Shown here: one piece after another, positions 9,937-16,675 of the stretch | Layout of the letters: each line of letters starts with the position of its first letter | How positions within the stretch are numbered: position 1 is the stretch's first letter | Assembly (NCBI GenBank): GCA_903845065.1 | Contig: CAIMWH010000076.1 | Coordinates: 1-39,433 of the forward strand | From: an uncultured Rhodospirillales bacterium | GTDB taxonomy: Bacteria > Pseudomonadota > Alphaproteobacteria > Acetobacterales > Acetobacteraceae | Direction of reading: 5' to 3' | Length of the DNA: 39,433 nt | The notes under the pieces: generated by a model | Told to the model about the DNA's origin: nothing | Databases searched by the model: none | Seen by the model: only the letters and a program-made list of their open reading frames with translations | Translations under genes and position numbers: made by a program

Positions 9937-11297
9937 GCGACCGTCTCATGCGCGCGCCGATGCGCCAGCGGCGGCAAATGAATCCGCCCGGACTCATCGG
10001 GCACCGACCACGGCCGCCTTACCCCGCCGATCGCCTCCGCCACCGCGAGCCCGGACTGCAACCCGTCCTCATGAAACCCGGCGCCAAACCACGCCCCGGC
10101 AAACCAGGTCCGCCGCACCCCCTGCAAGGACCACAACTGCCGCTGCGCCCGGATGGAGCCGGTATCGAACACCGGATGATTGAAGTTCCCCTCGAACAGC
10201 ACCGTCTCCGCCCGCGGCTCGATCGTCGGGTTCAGCGTCACGAACAAATCCGGCCCCGGCAGCCCTTGCAACTCATTCATCCAATACGTCACGCACGGCA
10301 TCCCCGGATCGGCCGAGTCCGTCGAGGACCCGATATAGTTCCAGCTCGCCCACGCCCGCCGCCGTCGCGGCATCAACTTGGCATCCCCGTGCAGAATTGC
10401 CCGATTACGGCTCGGCCGGAACGCGCCCAGCAGCGCCGCCTCCTGCGCATCCGGGTCCGCCAGCATCCCCAGCGCCTGGTCCGCATGCGCCGCCACCACC
10501 ACCTGGTCGAACCGACGGACATCGCCGGTCCCATCCAGCACCGACACCCCGCCAGCATCGCGCTTGATCCCGCGCACCCGCCGCCCGGTCAAAATCCGCC
10601 CCTCCAGCGGCGCCGCCAGATGCCGCACATACTCGCGCGAGCCCCCCAGCACCGTGCGCCACTCGGGCCGCCCATCCACCTGCAACAACCCATGATTGTC
10701 GCAGAACCGCAGGAACGCCGCCGCCGGATGCGCCCGCATCTCGGCGCACGGCGTCGACCAGATGGCAGCCGCCATCGGCAACAAATGATCCTGCTGGAAC
10801 GCCCGGCTATAGCCGTTGCGATCCAAATACGCCCCCAGCGGCTCCAGCGTATCCCACAACTCGGCGATATGCCCGGGCGCCGTGCGATAGAACCGCAGGA
10901 TATCCCGCACCATCCGCAAAAACCGCGGCCTGAACAAATTCCGCTTCTGCGCGAACAACCCGCGCAGATCCGTCCCGTTATACTCCAGCCGCCCCTCATC
11001 CAGGGACACCGCGAAGGACATCTCGGTCGCCCGGCTCGCCACCCCAAGATGGCGGAACATCGCGGTCAGGTTGGGATAATTCGCCTCGTTATAAACGATG
11101 AACCCCACATCCACCGGCACGCCCGTGGGCGAGGTCAGCGTGCACGAATGCCCGCCCACCCGGTCCTCCGCCTCATAGACGGTCACATCATGCCGCCCGG
11201 ACAACAGCCACGCCGCCGACAGCCCCGATATCCCGGTGCCGATCACCGCGATGCGCTGCGGCGTCGCCAAGTCCCGATCGTATCCGTCCAGAGCCAT
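9933..11297 (-). CDS. FAD-dependent amine-oxidase-like oxidoreductase of the RpoE/ChrR locus
   Basis: A 454-residue flavoprotein with an N-terminal dinucleotide fold: IGTGISGLSAAW (residues 19-30) and the ribose-binding acidic strand VYEAEDRVGGHSC (about 40-52). The C-terminal FAD contact WFAGAWFGAGFHEDGLQSG is present. This clade travels with DUF1365 and cyclopropane-synthase-like genes and belongs to the singlet-oxygen sigma-E regulon in Rhodobacter-type bacteria. Relatives have been linked to desaturation or oxidation steps on methylated fatty acids, but which step cannot be fixed here. The start at 11297 follows AGAGG at 11305-11301 on this strand. It is preceded by a promoter-like site matching that of rpoE, so induction with rpoE is predicted. 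Confidence 0.9.
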   Translation of the reverse strand: MALDGYDRDLATPQRIAVIGTGISGLSAAWLLSGRHDVTVYEAEDRVGGHSCTLTSPTGVPVDVGFIVYNEANYPNLTAMFRHLGVASRATEMSFAVSLDEGRLEYNGTDLRGLFAQKRNLFRPRFLRMVRDILRFYRTAPGHIAELWDTLEPLGAYLDRNGYSRAFQQDHLLPMAAAIWSTPCAEMRAHPAAAFLRFCDNHGLLQVDGRPEWRTVLGGSREYVRHLAAPLEGRILTGRRVRGIKRDAGGVSVLDGTGDVRRFDQVVVAAHADQALGMLADPDAQEAALLGAFRPSRNRAILHGDAKLMPRRRRAWASWNYIGSSTDSADPGMPCVTYWMNELQGLPGPDLFVTLNPTIEPRAETVLFEGNFNHPVFDTGSIRAQRQLWSLQGVRRTWFAGAWFGAGFHEDGLQSGLAVAEAIGGVRRPWSVPDESGRIHLPPLAHRRAHETVA

Positions 11298-11329
11298 GCA
11301 AACCTCTTGTCGCGCGTTCGTGCTGTGCT

Positions 11330-11359
11330 CCTATACGCAAGCCGCATCGCGTTGGATGA
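11330..11359 (-). promoter_or_regulatory. Predicted RpoE-dependent promoter for the flavoprotein-DUF1365 arm
   Basis: Reading the minus strand, TCATCC (11359-11354) is followed after exactly 18 bases by TATAGG (11335-11330). This matches the form of the rpoE-side site and resembles the TGATCC-type -35 known for Rhodobacter sphaeroides sigma-E. Transcription would start near 11324, leaving a leader of about 25 bases before the ATG at 11297. The sequence match is seen directly; its function is inferred. Confidence 0.7.
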
Positions 11360-11384
11360 CGCCGGCAAAAGTTTTCGCACCCGG

Positions 11385-11414
11385 TGATCCACCCGGCCCC
11401 ATCGCGCGTATCGG
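11385..11414 (+). promoter_or_regulatory. Predicted RpoE-dependent promoter of the rpoE-chrR operon
   Basis: TGATCC at 11385-11390 is the -35 hexamer described for the Rhodobacter singlet-oxygen sigma-E. After 18 bases comes TATCGG at 11409-11414. A transcript would begin near 11420-11422, which excludes the ATG at 11419 as a start and supports the ATG at 11485. The site faces away from a same-pattern site at 11330-11359, and only 25 bases separate the two -35 hexamers. Confidence 0.72.
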
Positions 11415-11484
11415 AAGCATGCATGAGAGTTTCGTCCGCCATCTCGCGCCGCCACCGCCCCCCGCCTGCCCCGCCAGGCGGCCG

Positions 11485-12051
11485 ATGAGCGTGCCCGACG
11501 ATGCCATCACCCCCGAACACCTCGCGGCCCTGCTCGCCGCGGTGGCGAACCTGCGCAGCCGCCAGGCCTTCGCCGCCCTGTTCGCCCATTTCGCGCCCCG
11601 GGTGAAAACCTACATGCTCCGCCTCGGCGCCCCCTCCGCCCAGGCCGAAGACCTCGCCCAGGAAACCATGCTCACCGTCTGGCGCAAGGCCGAACGCTTC
11701 GATCCCGCCATGGCCGGCGCCGCCACCTGGGTGTTCACCATCGCCCGCAACCTGCGCATCGACGCCCTGCGCCGCGAACGCCCGGTCGCCTCGGTGGACG
11801 AACTCGCCGACACCCCGGCCGATGGCCCAGGCGCCGAAACCATGCTCGAAACCGCCCAGGCCGAACGCAGCCTGCGCGCCGCCCTCGCCGGACTGCCCGA
11901 TGAACAAGCCATGCTGCTCCGCCTGTCCTTCTTCGAGGACCATGCCCACGGCGACATCAGCCGCAAGCTCGGCATGCCGCTCGGCACCGTGAAATCGAAG
12001 CTCCGCCGCGCCCTCACCCGGCTGCGCGCGGCGCTGGAGGACAGACCATGA
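11485..12051 (+). CDS. rpoE: ECF RNA polymerase sigma factor RpoE (singlet-oxygen type)
   Basis: A 188-residue ECF sigma factor. Region 2 includes FAPRVKTYMLRLGAPSAQAE and the core-binding and -10 recognition stretch DLAQETMLTVWRKAERFD. Region 4 holds the helix-turn-helix around HGDISRKLGMPLGTVKSKL, which reads the -35 element. The pairing with a ChrR anti-sigma marks it as the ECF group that answers singlet oxygen in Rhodobacter. The frame is open upstream with an ATG at 11419 (22 extra proline-rich residues), but the predicted promoter lies directly in front of it, so 11485 is chosen. Its stop overlaps the chrR start (ATGA). It is predicted to activate its own operon and the divergent arm. 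Confidence 0.93.
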   Translation: MSVPDDAITPEHLAALLAAVANLRSRQAFAALFAHFAPRVKTYMLRLGAPSAQAEDLAQETMLTVWRKAERFDPAMAGAATWVFTIARNLRIDALRRERPVASVDELADTPADGPGAETMLETAQAERSLRAALAGLPDEQAMLLRLSFFEDHAHGDISRKLGMPLGTVKSKLRRALTRLRAALEDRP

Positions 12052-12680
12052 GCGACCACCACCACCCCTCGGAGGAAACCCTGCTCGCCCACGCCAGCGG
12101 CGGCCTCGACGAGGCGCACCGCGTGGTGATCGCCACCCATCTCGCCGGCTGCCCCGCCTGCCGCCAGTCCGTCCGCCGCGCCGAACGCCTCGGCGGCACC
12201 ATGCTGGCCGCCCTGCCCGCCGCCGAAATGTCCAAAGGCGCCCTCGAAGCCGCCCTCGCCCGCCTCGACGAGCCGGTCCCCGCCCTCCCGCCACCGCCGC
12301 CACTCCCGGCCGGCCTACCCGCCAGCCTGGCCGCGTACCGCATCGGCCGCTGGCGCCGCCCCGCCCCCGGCCTCGGCCTCATCACCATCCTGCCCCCCAC
12401 CGCCCAGCGCGCCGGCCTGCATCTGCTCCGCGTCGCCCCCGGCATGGCCATGCCCGCCCACGGCCACAGCGGCCTCGAACTCACCGCCGTCCTCTCCGGC
12501 GCCTTCGCCGACGATGACGGCATTTTCCACGCTGGTGACGTGTCCGAATGCACCGAGGACGCCCACCACACCCCCATCGCCCACGGCGCCGAGCCCTGCA
12601 TCTGCCTCACCGCCGTCGCCGGCCGCCTGCGCTTCGATCACTGGCTGGCGCGGCTGGTGCAGCCGCTGTTCGGCATCTGA
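12048..12680 (+). CDS. chrR: Anti-sigma factor ChrR (ZAS zinc domain plus cupin)
   Basis: The 210-residue partner that holds RpoE inactive until singlet oxygen appears. The N-terminal zinc anti-sigma domain has H6, H31, C35 and C38 (HLAGCPAC), the same numbering as reported for Rhodobacter ChrR. A proline-rich hinge (LPPPPPLP, about 80-87) leads to a C-terminal cupin. Its candidate metal ligands are H138, H140, E144 and H174 (PAHGHSGLELTAVLSG), with a CxC pair at C184/C186. All of these are offset by three from the Rhodobacter positions as I recall them. The start overlaps the rpoE stop and the stop overlaps the next start (TGATG). All ligand residues are intact, so a working sensor is expected. 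Confidence 0.93.
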   Translation: MSDHHHPSEETLLAHASGGLDEAHRVVIATHLAGCPACRQSVRRAERLGGTMLAALPAAEMSKGALEAALARLDEPVPALPPPPPLPAGLPASLAAYRIGRWRRPAPGLGLITILPPTAQRAGLHLLRVAPGMAMPAHGHSGLELTAVLSGAFADDDGIFHAGDVSECTEDAHHTPIAHGAEPCICLTAVAGRLRFDHWLARLVQPLFGI

Positions 12681-13507
12681 TGAGCCTCACCATGCAACCA
12701 GCCCCGCCCCGCCTGCGCGTCCCCAGCGCGGTGGACGTCATCAACGCCCTCGCACCCCGCCGCAAAGTCCGCTTCGTCAGCGGCCATCGCTACGGCCCCC
12801 ACCCCCGCCACACGCTTGACGTCTACTTCCCCGTCGACGCGCAAGGCCCCGTCCCGGTCGTGGTGTTCTACTACGGCGGCGGCTGGGAGGAGGGCCAACG
12901 CCGCGACTACCGCTTCGTCGGCGCCGCCCTCGCCGCCCGCGGCGTGATGGTCATCCTGCCCGACTACCGCCTCCACCCCGAAGTCACCCACACCGGCTTC
13001 CTCGATGACGCCGCCGCCGCCCTCGCCTGGGCCCGCGCCTTCGCGCCCGATGCCGGCGGCGACCCCAACCGCATCTTCCTCATGGGCCACTCCGCCGGCG
13101 CCTACATCGCCGCCATGCTCGCCCTCGCCCCGCCCTGGCGCAGCGCCCCCCTCGCCGGGGTGATCGGCCTCGCCGGCCCCTACGACTTCCTCCCCGACAC
13201 CCCCGCACGCGAGGCGATGTTCCCCACCGGCGCCGACCTCCCCGCCGCCATGCCGGTCAACCACGCCTTCACCAGCGCCCCCCCGATGCTGCTCGCCACC
13301 GGCAAAGGCGACCGCACCGTGCTGCCCCGCAACACCATCCGCCTCGCCGCCTCGCTGCGCGCCCACGGCACCCCGATCACCGAACGCCACTACCGCGCCA
13401 TCGGCCACAAGCTTGTCCTCGGCGCCATCGCCCGCCCGCTCCAGGTCGCCGCCCCCGTCCTGGCCGACTGCCTCCGCTTCATCGCCGACCCGGCCGCCAT
13501 GTCATGA
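12680..13507 (+). CDS. Alpha/beta-hydrolase-fold esterase in the rpoE-chrR operon
   Basis: A 275-residue alpha/beta hydrolase of the esterase/lipase (BD-FAE or HSL-like) type. The oxyanion-hole motif reads YYGGGWEEG, where most relatives have HGGGW. The nucleophile elbow is GHSAGAY. Candidate acid and histidine residues lie in ATGKGDRTVLP and YRAIGHKL. The N-terminus shows no signal peptide, so it should be cytoplasmic. I chose the ATG at 12680, which overlaps the chrR stop as TGATG; an ATG at 12692 is a second possibility. Its stop overlaps the DUF1295 start. Placement suggests it acts on lipids, perhaps releasing or recycling acyl chains, but this is inference only. Confidence 0.86.
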   Translation: MSLTMQPAPPRLRVPSAVDVINALAPRRKVRFVSGHRYGPHPRHTLDVYFPVDAQGPVPVVVFYYGGGWEEGQRRDYRFVGAALAARGVMVILPDYRLHPEVTHTGFLDDAAAALAWARAFAPDAGGDPNRIFLMGHSAGAYIAAMLALAPPWRSAPLAGVIGLAGPYDFLPDTPAREAMFPTGADLPAAMPVNHAFTSAPPMLLATGKGDRTVLPRNTIRLAASLRAHGTPITERHYRAIGHKLVLGAIARPLQVAAPVLADCLRFIADPAAMS

Positions 13508-14307
13508 CCCTCACCACCATCACCCTCGCAGCCGCCCTCGAACTCCTGGCCGCGATGTCCCTCGCCTGGCTCGCCCAGTACCGCACCGGCAACTGCGGCT
13601 GGGTCGATGTCGCCTGGAGCTTCGGCACCGGCCTCGCCGGCATCACCCTCGCCCTCGCCCCCCTCGACGGCCACACGCCCGACTGGCGCCAATGGGCCGT
13701 CGCCGCCCTGATCGCCGCCTGGTCCCTCCGCCTCGGCCTGCACATCGCCGCCCGCGCCGCCCAAGGCATCGATGACCCGCGCTACGCCGCCCTGCGCGTC
13801 GAATGGGCCGCCGCCTTCCAGTGGCGCCTTGCCGTCTTTCTGCTCATCCAGGCCTCCGTCGCCCTCGGCCTCGCCGCCTCCATGGCCCTCGCCGCCCGCA
13901 ACCCCCAGGGCGGCGGCCCGCTCGATATCCTCGGCATCGCCGTCCTCATCATCGGCATCACCGGCGAAGGCGCCGCCGACCGCACCCTGCGCCGCTTCAA
14001 GGCCAACCCCGCCAATCGCGGCCGCATCTGCGACATTGGCCTCTGGGCTTGGTCCCGCCACCCCAACTACTTCTTCGAATGGTTCGGCTGGCTCGCCTAC
14101 CCGCTGCTGGCGATCTCCAGCGGCTGGCCCTGGGGCTGGCTCGCCCTCTCCGGCCCCGCCTTGATGTTCTGGGCCCTCCGCCACGCCTCCGGCGTCCCCC
14201 CGCTCGAAGCCCACATGGCCGGCCGCTACGGCCCCGCCTGGGCCGCCTACACCGCCCGCGTCAGCATCTTCTTCCCCCGCCCTCCCACCCGCGAGGCAAC
14301 CCCATGA
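13504..14307 (+). CDS. DUF1295 membrane protein (steroid 5-alpha-reductase-like fold)
   Basis: A 267-residue polytopic membrane protein with about seven hydrophobic segments. The DUF1295 signature RICDIGLWAWSRHPNYFFEW near residues 175-195 is clear; this region corresponds to the cofactor-binding end of the isoprenylcysteine-methyltransferase/steroid-reductase superfamily. The N-terminal YRTGNCGWVDVAWSF is also typical. Members are found with cyclopropane-synthase-family genes in singlet-oxygen loci and are thought to act on lipids, but the reaction is not established for this clade. It overlaps both neighbours by ATGA, so it is translationally coupled to the esterase and the methyltransferase. 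Confidence 0.9.
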   Translation: MTLTTITLAAALELLAAMSLAWLAQYRTGNCGWVDVAWSFGTGLAGITLALAPLDGHTPDWRQWAVAALIAAWSLRLGLHIAARAAQGIDDPRYAALRVEWAAAFQWRLAVFLLIQASVALGLAASMALAARNPQGGGPLDILGIAVLIIGITGEGAADRTLRRFKANPANRGRICDIGLWAWSRHPNYFFEWFGWLAYPLLAISSGWPWGWLALSGPALMFWALRHASGVPPLEAHMAGRYGPAWAAYTARVSIFFPRPPTREATP

Positions 14308-15326
14308 GCATGATCGCCAAAGCCACCATCCTGGCCGAACGCCTCCCTTTGCCGGACAGCCTCACCGAATGGGGCATCTCCCGCCTCGTCGGCCAACGCC
14401 GCCGCTCCCTGGTGGACGCCGCCGCCGCCGAACGCAGCTTCGCCGCCGGCATGGACAGCCGCGCCATCGCCGAATTCACCGCCGACGCCAACGCCCAGCA
14501 CTACGAAGTCCCCGCCGCCTTCTTCGATATCGTGCTCGGCCCGCGCAAGAAATACTCCTGCTGCCTCTACCCCACCCCCGCCACCACGCTGGCACAAGCC
14601 GAGGAACTGGCGCTCGACGCAACCTGCACCCGCGCCGACCTCGCCGACGGCCAGGACATCCTCGAACTCGGCTGTGGCTGGGGCTCCCTCTCGCTGTGGA
14701 TGGCCGAACGCTACCCCGCCGCCCGCATCACCTCGGTCTCCAACTCCCACTCCCAGCGCGCCTGGATCACCGCCGAAGCCGCCGCCCGCGGCCTGCGCAA
14801 CCTCACCGTCATCACCGCCGACATGAACGAGTTCGCCACCACCGGCCGGTTCGACCGCGTGGTCTCGGTCGAGATGTTCGAACACATGTCCAACTGGCGC
14901 AGCCTCCTCGGCCGCATCCAGGCCTGGCTCCGCCCCGACGGCCGCCTCTTCCTCCACGTCTTCAGCCACCGCAGCCAGCCCTACCGGTTCGACCCCGCCG
15001 ACAAGGACGACTGGATCGCCCAGCATTTCTTCACCGGCGGCGTCATGCCCAGCCACGGCCTCATCCGCCAGTTCGCCGATATCTTCACCGTCGAGGCCGA
15101 ATGGCAGTGGAACGGCGTCCACTATGAACGCACCGCGCGGGACTGGCTCACCAACATGGACCGTCATGCCGACGAGGTCGCCGCCATCATGCGCCAGGTC
15201 TACGGCCGTGACGCCGCGGTCTGGACCCGCCGCTGGCGCCTGTTCTTCCTCGCCACCGCCGGCCTGTTCGGCCACGCCAACGGCCATGAATGGGGCATCA
15301 GCCACTGGCGGCTGGCTCCCGCGTGA
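14304..15326 (+). CDS. Cyclopropane-fatty-acid-synthase-family SAM methyltransferase
   Basis: A 340-residue SAM-dependent methyltransferase that would add a methyl or methylene carbon to unsaturated acyl chains of membrane phospholipids. Visible blocks are HYEVPAAFFDIVLGPRKKYS (66-85), the SAM site ILELGCGWGSLSLWMAE (119-135) and SVEMFEHM. Residues matching the E. coli bicarbonate-site Cys, Glu, His and Tyr appear in YSCCLY, MFEHM, FLHVFSH and GVHYERT. It is shorter than housekeeping Cfa (about 380 residues) and has a reduced N-terminal domain. In Rhodobacter, related regulon enzymes make methylated precursors of furan fatty acids. It overlaps both neighbours (ATGA, GTGA). Whether the product is cyclopropane or methylated is undecided. 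Confidence 0.92.
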   Translation: MSMIAKATILAERLPLPDSLTEWGISRLVGQRRRSLVDAAAAERSFAAGMDSRAIAEFTADANAQHYEVPAAFFDIVLGPRKKYSCCLYPTPATTLAQAEELALDATCTRADLADGQDILELGCGWGSLSLWMAERYPAARITSVSNSHSQRAWITAEAAARGLRNLTVITADMNEFATTGRFDRVVSVEMFEHMSNWRSLLGRIQAWLRPDGRLFLHVFSHRSQPYRFDPADKDDWIAQHFFTGGVMPSHGLIRQFADIFTVEAEWQWNGVHYERTARDWLTNMDRHADEVAAIMRQVYGRDAAVWTRRWRLFFLATAGLFGHANGHEWGISHWRLAPA

Positions 15327-15859
15327 AGCGCCTCCTCACCCATGATGACCCGCTGGTGGCCGCCGCCGCGTTCCTCGCCGTCCTCCTGGCGTCCAACCAG
15401 CCGGTCTACCCGCTCTACGTCTGGCTGATCGCGGGCGAAGGCGCCGGCCGCGCCGCCATCGTGCTGGCCGCCGTCCCGGTCTTCCTCGCCGTGCCCCTGG
15501 TGGCGCGCGCCTCGGGAAAAGCTGCCCGCGCCCTGCTCCCCATCGCCGGCATCCTCAATACGCTGCTCGCCTCCTGGGTGATGGGCCCCGAAGCCGGCCT
15601 CGCCGCCTTCTTCATCCCCTGCGCCGCCCTCGGCGCCGTCCTATTCCGCCGCACCGAACGCCGCGCGATGATCGCTATCGTCGCCGTTTCCGCCGCCGCC
15701 TGGCTCCTGTCCGAAACCTTCGCCCCCGGCCCCTTCAGCCCCGAGGCCTACGCCAGCCTGCGCCGCATGAACGCCCTCAGCGCCATCGCCCTCTGCGGCC
15801 TGATCGGCTGGCTCACCCCTCCGGAGCCGCTTCCGGCACCGCTTCCGCCGCCTGCTTGA
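15323..15859 (+). CDS. Small polytopic membrane protein, last gene of the rpoE-chrR operon
   Basis: I do not recognise this 178-residue protein. It begins at a GTG at 15323 that overlaps the methyltransferase stop (GTGA), giving the N-terminus MKRLLTHDDPLVAAAAFLAVL. It has about six hydrophobic segments of 16-22 residues with short loops, and one basic cytoplasmic patch, FRRTERRAM. One conserved-looking stretch after the first helix reads ASNQPVYPLYVWLIAG. The C-terminus is proline-rich (PPEPLPAPLPPPA), and its last 47 bases overlap pssA on the other strand. Coupling to the lipid-modifying genes implies a membrane-lipid role, by inference. Confidence 0.78.
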   Translation: MKRLLTHDDPLVAAAAFLAVLLASNQPVYPLYVWLIAGEGAGRAAIVLAAVPVFLAVPLVARASGKAARALLPIAGILNTLLASWVMGPEAGLAAFFIPCAALGAVLFRRTERRAMIAIVAVSAAAWLLSETFAPGPFSPEAYASLRRMNALSAIALCGLIGWLTPPEPLPAPLPPPA

Positions 15860-16634
15860 GCATCCGATAGCTCCGCGCGCTGAACGGCAGCATACCGATA
15901 TAAATCAACCCGCCGATCGCCAGCGCCCCCCAGGGATCGGCCACCAGCAGCGCCGCATACAACCCGATCCCCAGCATCGTCGGCAGCACCATGCTGGCCC
16001 GCATCTTGAAGTTCTTGAAATTCCACACCGGCAACGTGGACACCAGCAGCAGCGCCGTACCCACCAGCATCACCGCACAGAACAACGGTGCATGGACAAT
16101 CCGCAGCAACCAGTCCCACCCCAGCGCCTTCGCCTCCAGCCCGGCGAACAACGGGAACAACACCAGCCCGGCCCCCGCCGGCGCCGGCACCCCGGTGAAG
16201 AAATTATACGTATACGCCGGATGCGGCGCATCAAGCGCCGCATTGAACCGCGCCAGCCGCAGCGCCATGCACACCGCGAACATCAGGCACGGCACGAACC
16301 CGAACCCCCCAGCCGACTGCAACGTCCACAAATACAAAATGAACGCCGGCGCCACGCCGAAGCACAAGAAGTCCGCCAGGCTGTCGAACTCCGCCCCGAA
16401 CCGGGACGTCGCCTTCAACAGCCGCGCGATCCGCCCATCCAGCCCGTCGATCGCCGCCGACACCACAATCGCCACCGCCGCCGCGCCAAACCGCCCCTCC
16501 AGCGCGAACCGCATCCCGGTCAGCCCCGAGCACAGCCCCAGCATCGTCAGGATATTGGGGATCATCCGGTTGAACGACGGCCCCTGGAACCGCGGCCGCA
16601 ACCGTGGCCGCAACCGTGTGCGCAGCTTGCGCAT
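15813..16634 (-). CDS. pssA: CDP-diacylglycerol-serine O-phosphatidyltransferase
   Basis: PssA makes phosphatidylserine from CDP-diacylglycerol and serine at the inner membrane, the step before phosphatidylethanolamine. The CDP-alcohol phosphotransferase signature DGxxAR...G...D...D is clear in DGLDGRIARLLKATSRFG followed by AEFDSLAD. Several hydrophobic helices follow. The start at 16634 is chosen because GGAGG sits 5 bases upstream; this gives 273 residues. A GTG at 16679 overlapping the psd stop, or an ATG at 16655, would add 15 or 7 residues. The N-terminus is very basic and repetitive (TRLRPRLRPRF), from a 12-base tandem repeat at 16591-16626. The 3' end overlaps the RpoE operon by 47 bases. 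Confidence 0.93.
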   Translation of the reverse strand: MRKLRTRLRPRLRPRFQGPSFNRMIPNILTMLGLCSGLTGMRFALEGRFGAAAVAIVVSAAIDGLDGRIARLLKATSRFGAEFDSLADFLCFGVAPAFILYLWTLQSAGGFGFVPCLMFAVCMALRLARFNAALDAPHPAYTYNFFTGVPAPAGAGLVLFPLFAGLEAKALGWDWLLRIVHAPLFCAVMLVGTALLLVSTLPVWNFKNFKMRASMVLPTMLGIGLYAALLVADPWGALAIGGLIYIGMLPFSARSYRMLKQAAEAVPEAAPEG

Positions 16635-16675
16635 CGAAGCCTCCACCAACGGCATCGGACGCGGACGGCTGCCGC

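Noticed and set aside
11419-11484. A longer rpoE start adding 22 proline-rich residues
   Set aside because: The predicted promoter ends directly before 11419, so that ATG would lie at or before the transcription start.
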